Positions 61,001 to 64,000 of a stretch of DNA of 64,000 bases are shown here, piece after piece. This stretch comes from Actinobaculum sp. 313. GTDB taxonomy: Bacteria > Actinomycetota > Actinomycetes > Actinomycetales > Actinomycetaceae. How positions within the stretch are numbered: the stretch's first letter is position 1; each line of letters opens with the position of its first letter. The notes below the pieces were generated by a model. It made no database searches, was not told the origin of the DNA, and was given only the letters and a program-made list of their open reading frames with translations. Made by a program: the position numbers and the translations under genes. The stretch lies in NCBI RefSeq assembly GCF_003073475.1, contig NZ_CP029033.1, forward strand, positions 248,001 through 312,000, in the 5' to 3' direction.

Positions 61001-64000
61001 CAGCCACGGAGTACGTGGATGCAAATGGGCAAGCCCTCGAGAACAATCTCATCGCTATCTCTTCTGCGGGCGGTGAGACCGCCAAGGTCATAAATCACAC
61101 TACTGCGGCCTGGGGCGGGATTGCCGTGACAAAGGTAGTTCCGCAGACCGAGGGTCTAGTAGCCGGAACCGCCTTTGATTTCGACATCGCTTGCGATGCC
61201 CCGGCACAGGGAGATGACGAGAACTACACTGCCCATATCTCCCTGGCAGTCGGCGAAGTCTGGCGCAACACGGGTGCCCCGCTTGCGGCGGGTACCACCT
61301 GTACGGTGACCGAAGAGTCGTTGACGGGCACATCCACCGGGCTTGTCGATTCGTCATACCGGTGGGCGTCCACCACCATCGATCCCGATGATGGAGTGGG
61401 GAACACGGTGGAGGTAGATGGAACGACGGCGACGGTTGTGGCGCATGCCGCCAGTTCCGACGCAGGGCGTCCCTACCCGCGTGTGACCTTCACTAACACC
61501 TACGAACGCGTCTACTCGACTATCGGGGTGGAAAAGATTCTCAATACTCTGGACAGCGATCCGAGTGTGGGTACGACGACCACCTTCACTGGCACCTGGA
61601 CATGTAGCTACGGCGGTGGCGCAACGGAGGTCTCCGGAACCTGGAGCCGGACTGGAGCAGGGGCCGCCACATTGACAGTGACCTCGGGTGACGCCGTCCT
61701 CTCGGAAGGCAATACGCGTGCTTCCGTGCTGCTGGGTTCCAACTGCTCCATTACCGAGGACGACCCAGGATATCCGGACCCCGCGAATCACTCCTTCTAC
61801 TGGCAGAATCGCCAAGCGGGTGAACCCATCACCGTCAGTGCGGATGCCAGCGCCAACACGCTGACCTACACGAACACGGTCGGCAAGTACTTGGCGGGGC
61901 TGACAATCACGAAAACGGTGAACGGCCCGGGTGCGGGTGAGGGATACGCTGCAGGTTCCTTCACGGTTCACTATGAGTGCACCTCGCAGGCGGGGCACAC
62001 CGTATCGGGTGATGTGGCCCTGAGCGATCTCTCGTCCCAGCTCGTCTCGGATGTCCCCGCCGGCTCTACCTGCACGGTGTCGGAATCCGAGAATCTGCCG
62101 ACGCCGATCGATCCCTATCGTTGGGATACGCCGTCCTTCACAGTGAGCGGTGATGGTGTCACCGGAACTACCACGAGTGATGGGGCAGTCACCTTCACCC
62201 TGCCGGATGAAGGTGAACCGGAAGTCGGCGTCGAAGTGACGAACTCGCTGTCTGCGCGCACGGGATCAGTGACGGTTGCGAAGACGGTGGCCGACGAGAA
62301 CAAACAGGGTTATACGGGAACAACCTTCCCGGTCTCACTGCTGTGCACACCGCCGGGAGGAGATGCGGCTACGGTGATGGGTACGGCCGATCTTGGCGAT
62401 GGCGATAGCGTCACCTTTGAGGTGCCGCTCGGCTCCACCGGATGCTCGGTGACCGAGGCCACGATCAGCGGCGGGCTGCAGGACGACTCCTACGCCTGGG
62501 GGACGCCGGACTTCTCCGATCCTCTCGCCAACGTTGGTGAAGGCGATAATGGCACGCTCACGGTGACGAACCACATCGAGCGCCGATTCGGCACTATCAG
62601 CCTGAGCAAACGGATCACTGGTGAAGGCGATGCTGCTGCACAAGGAGGGGCTGTTACCTATACGGGCAGCTTCGTATGCACCCACGCCGGAGACTCTGAC
62701 ATCAGCGGCACCTGGAGTGTGACCGGTGCGGGAGTCGCTACCGTGATCGCCACGGTCAACGGGACAGAAGTTGATCTCGCAGCCGATAACAGTGTGCTGC
62801 CGCTGGGGGCAAGCTGTACCCCGGCGGAGGACCCGGTTAACGATCCGCCCAATGCGGGCGACCCATCCTATGTATGGGGCGCTGCCGGTGATAGCGCTGC
62901 GGTAAGTGACGCCGTCGTCGCTGCGGATATCACCAACGAAATGACGGTGACCAACGAGGTGGTCCAGGAGACCTCCACCGTGCATATCAGCAAGGAGGTC
63001 ACAGGTGAAACCGCTGGCCTGGCGAACGCCGACCAGACGTTTACCGTGTTCGCCACCTGTACCGATGAGGGCAACGACTCTTTCGATCCGCGCGTTGTGG
63101 AACTGACCAATGGTCAGACGGCGGACTTCCCGCGCACACTGCCACGTGGCTGGACGTGCCGGCTTTCCGAGGAGTCGCTGACGCAAGACATGCTCAAGGA
63201 TGTCTCCTACGCGTGGGGCACTCCGGTTTTCGAGGTGACCATTGACGGTGTCACCACCGAGACAGACACCTTCGTGGTCGAGGGCGATGAAATCTCGATC
63301 AAGGTCAGCAATCCGATTACGCGCGTGCGTGGCAGCCTGGAGATCCGCAAGGAACTTGGCGCCACCGCGGCACAGGATGGCATCGTCAATGACGGGACCG
63401 CGTACAGTGGCTCCTACACCTGCAGCTATGACGGCGAGGAAATTGCCAGTGGCACGTGGAGCGTCGACGGCGCCGGTACGGCCACTTTGACAACATCGGA
63501 CGGTGAAGAGCAGGGCGAGCTTCCGCTGACCGCGGTATGTACTGCGAACGAGGACACCCCGGCAGACTCCGCACTGCGCGATACGTCGTATACGTGGCTC
63601 GATCCGGTGGTCACCTACTCGGGTCCGAATGTGGAATCCGGGGCGACAGTGGAAGCGGACTCTCCGGCACTTATCACTGTGACGAACGATGCGACACGCG
63701 TCTATTCGGATCTGCGTATTGAGAAGATTTACAGCGGAGTGGATGGCGACGGCACAACGGCTGGACTTGCCGACGGTGCCGAGGTCCTCATCTCCTATAC
63801 CTGCGTTGCTGCAGATGGCAGCACAGTGGAGGGGCAGACCACTCTTCCCGCCTCTGGCGGTGCCATTGCCACACCGGATCTGACGGCGGCGCGCATCCCC
63901 GCAGGTTCCGAGTGCTCGATCCAGGAACAGACGCTTACCGATGACTTGCTCAGCGATAAGTCATATGGATGGAACACACCGGTATACGAGGTGACGCCCG
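58081..64000 (+). CDS. Giant modular surface protein with at least eleven DUF5979-type repeats (partial, runs off the right edge)
   Basis: The frame is open from ATG 58081 to the window end (1973 codons and continuing). Residues 1-74 hold a basic segment and a long signal peptide (GILAVLVSTMLVLGSVIWPW, cleavage likely after AQAA). Residues 75-665 are a non-repeat N-terminal region that resembles adhesive heads, ending with CTYHNEYEAKSRLTLVKALQ. From nt 60082 eleven modules of 109-134 residues follow, starting at 60082, 60412, 60751, 61120, 61522, 61900, 62269, 62596, 62980, 63337 and 63712. Each has a Lys in strand A (as in ISKEI), a Cys pair, a Glu in the CTVSEE-like turn, a YxW motif and a final Asn (VTNH-like), which is the pattern of isopeptide-forming CnaB/SpaA folds. 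A C-terminal LPxTG anchor is expected beyond the window but not seen. Confidence 0.9.
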   Translation, partial: MSSIKHTFSLMWEEQTATILRRFQCLNAGLSRSSWTGRTTQCRTFGGILAVLVSTMLVLGSVIWPWHTTPAQAAEVTVPLGETVASVSNVTMKEEPIGGGYSNEYYANRYGGVRYSPVSGGNYLYQTTTEDVTGSQQEYALFAYGWGTNQSSAGPTADLQTQSSVGFRPGETSAVEVGKSFLVGDMRHWNNPIFTTTDSRYKDDDGNGGSLLYGNINVALGQNPDGTVAIDSAFPFTLHETVNTCRSTFDADGNYVEDGSGRYAMNSAGQVGLRATWTGWGWSSDYHYAYDRSGILRSFPAGDVAAAGEDNGALYGKNGRSCEDDYLTIATDRSDTAWTDPTTGIQYKLKLWGFVNKGADWQACAAELDEADIVDLEAGFVTKEAAQTYGCLYGSMEQVREVTFQKYATTAEQWQDTEIPTFTYSNLSEVGSVAAETWSPMGSMTPSGWGTTNMAVDSKTYELLAPDDRAKVQEDTPVPALTDSSSGWRLADIVCTYGDDGNILLDRNGNPFDSTADNPTPNIDIDAGTLALDSTDLADNVNDTNITCTYHNEYEAKSRLTLVKALQGDVPDGVTADQWTVTANGTDTMTSDTAVSGRSGSEAVTSQVVPSGSYQLSESAPADVYGFELVEDWSCADADGATVDVSDSVVNLADDADVTCTVTNQLRTGSLQISKEIDDPLGGLADTTKTYDISYDCGTANGVDYSGTRTVSAGETVQIDGIPAGLTCTVSEETPDGGLTNSSYHWAEPTFSAQDVVTVGDDTVSVTVTNHIAQETGLLQISKRVLPEDGVAQPGYTGERAFPIDYSCQLDGSGVASGTVELADGESTTVTVPAGATCTTSEDVPTVEDGDFATPAYEWTRNNIVDQTVTVAADATASTTVENYYTVVLVPLNLTKQVVGGGYLGTAADGSTHTFTITADCGAGFTYTEEVAADETVTVQVPRGTTCQISENADGADDDFADDVLDADHEWDPAATEYVDANGQALENNLIAISSAGGETAKVINHTTAAWGGIAVTKVVPQTEGLVAGTAFDFDIACDAPAQGDDENYTAHISLAVGEVWRNTGAPLAAGTTCTVTEESLTGTSTGLVDSSYRWASTTIDPDDGVGNTVEVDGTTATVVAHAASSDAGRPYPRVTFTNTYERVYSTIGVEKILNTLDSDPSVGTTTTFTGTWTCSYGGGATEVSGTWSRTGAGAATLTVTSGDAVLSEGNTRASVLLGSNCSITEDDPGYPDPANHSFYWQNRQAGEPITVSADASANTLTYTNTVGKYLAGLTITKTVNGPGAGEGYAAGSFTVHYECTSQAGHTVSGDVALSDLSSQLVSDVPAGSTCTVSESENLPTPIDPYRWDTPSFTVSGDGVTGTTTSDGAVTFTLPDEGEPEVGVEVTNSLSARTGSVTVAKTVADENKQGYTGTTFPVSLLCTPPGGDAATVMGTADLGDGDSVTFEVPLGSTGCSVTEATISGGLQDDSYAWGTPDFSDPLANVGEGDNGTLTVTNHIERRFGTISLSKRITGEGDAAAQGGAVTYTGSFVCTHAGDSDISGTWSVTGAGVATVIATVNGTEVDLAADNSVLPLGASCTPAEDPVNDPPNAGDPSYVWGAAGDSAAVSDAVVAADITNEMTVTNEVVQETSTVHISKEVTGETAGLANADQTFTVFATCTDEGNDSFDPRVVELTNGQTADFPRTLPRGWTCRLSEESLTQDMLKDVSYAWGTPVFEVTIDGVTTETDTFVVEGDEISIKVSNPITRVRGSLEIRKELGATAAQDGIVNDGTAYSGSYTCSYDGEEIASGTWSVDGAGTATLTTSDGEEQGELPLTAVCTANEDTPADSALRDTSYTWLDPVVTYSGPNVESGATVEADSPALITVTNDATRVYSDLRIEKIYSGVDGDGTTAGLADGAEVLISYTCVAADGSTVEGQTTLPASGGAIATPDLTAARIPAGSECSIQEQTLTDDLLSDKSYGWNTPVYEVTP

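Noticed and set aside
59345-63614. Many 150-280-codon open frames on the minus strand beneath the surface protein
   Set aside because: They arise from the GC-biased codon use of the repeats; only the plus-strand frame has a signal peptide and repeated domains.

Overview
The window is a high-GC chromosomal segment (about 60% G+C by eye) from an actinobacterium, most likely a facultatively anaerobic member of the Actinomycetaceae or a close relative (inference). The supporting genes are a WhiB-like regulator, a GlxR-type Crp protein, a WXG100 protein, an Ssd/Tad pilus locus beside its usual helicase, MoeZ with a rhodanese domain, a two-ATPase-free anaerobic nrdDG pair and a very large surface protein made of DUF5979-type modules. 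No prophage, rRNA operon or complete insertion sequence was seen.

Layout. 1-8.2 kb (minus strand): a type I-E CRISPR-Cas operon cas3-cse1-cse2-cas7-cas5-cas6e-cas1, with cas1 running off the left edge; a single I-E-like repeat lies between cas3 and moaA. 8.6-15.8 kb: a compact molybdenum-cofactor cluster (moaA, moaD, a mogA-moaE fusion, moeZ, moeA, a moaC-mobA fusion). 15.8-20.2 kb: an MFS transporter, a P-type ATPase and a 5'-truncated yccF. 20.5-26.4 kb: an acyl-CoA ligase, and an ABC exporter with a two-component system on the minus strand. 26.4-33.8 kb: aroB, a cation-efflux protein, a GCS2-family ligase, a glutamine amidotransferase-like protein, an azoreductase, and a membrane-protein/GntR pair behind a strong inverted repeat. 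33.9-34.2 kb: a 122-bp MITE-like element and tRNA-Pro(CGG). 34.8-44.7 kb: a phosphoesterase, a class A PBP, WhiB, RidA, Crp/GlxR, endonuclease III, WXG100, a hydrolase and two exported or membrane proteins. 45.2-54.0 kb: the Tad/Flp pilus locus and a MrfA-type DEAD/DEAH helicase. 54.5-57.6 kb: anaerobic ribonucleotide reductase nrdDG behind a pair of NrdR boxes. 58.1-64 kb: the start of a giant repetitive surface protein that runs off the right edge.

Together the segment combines anaerobic metabolism (class III RNR, Moco synthesis), cell-envelope and adhesion functions (Tad pilus, modular adhesin, PBP) and phage defence (CRISPR-Cas).

An important caveat about the data: at least eight conserved genes (cas5, cas3, the acyl-CoA ligase, response regulator, histidine kinase, CDF transporter, ridA, crp) are each broken by a one-base length change, nearly always in a short G or C run, and the ABC permease carries three such changes within 67 bp that cancel out. 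This pattern looks like homopolymer miscalling in the assembly more than biological decay, so I give the reconstructed gene spans and mark the break points.
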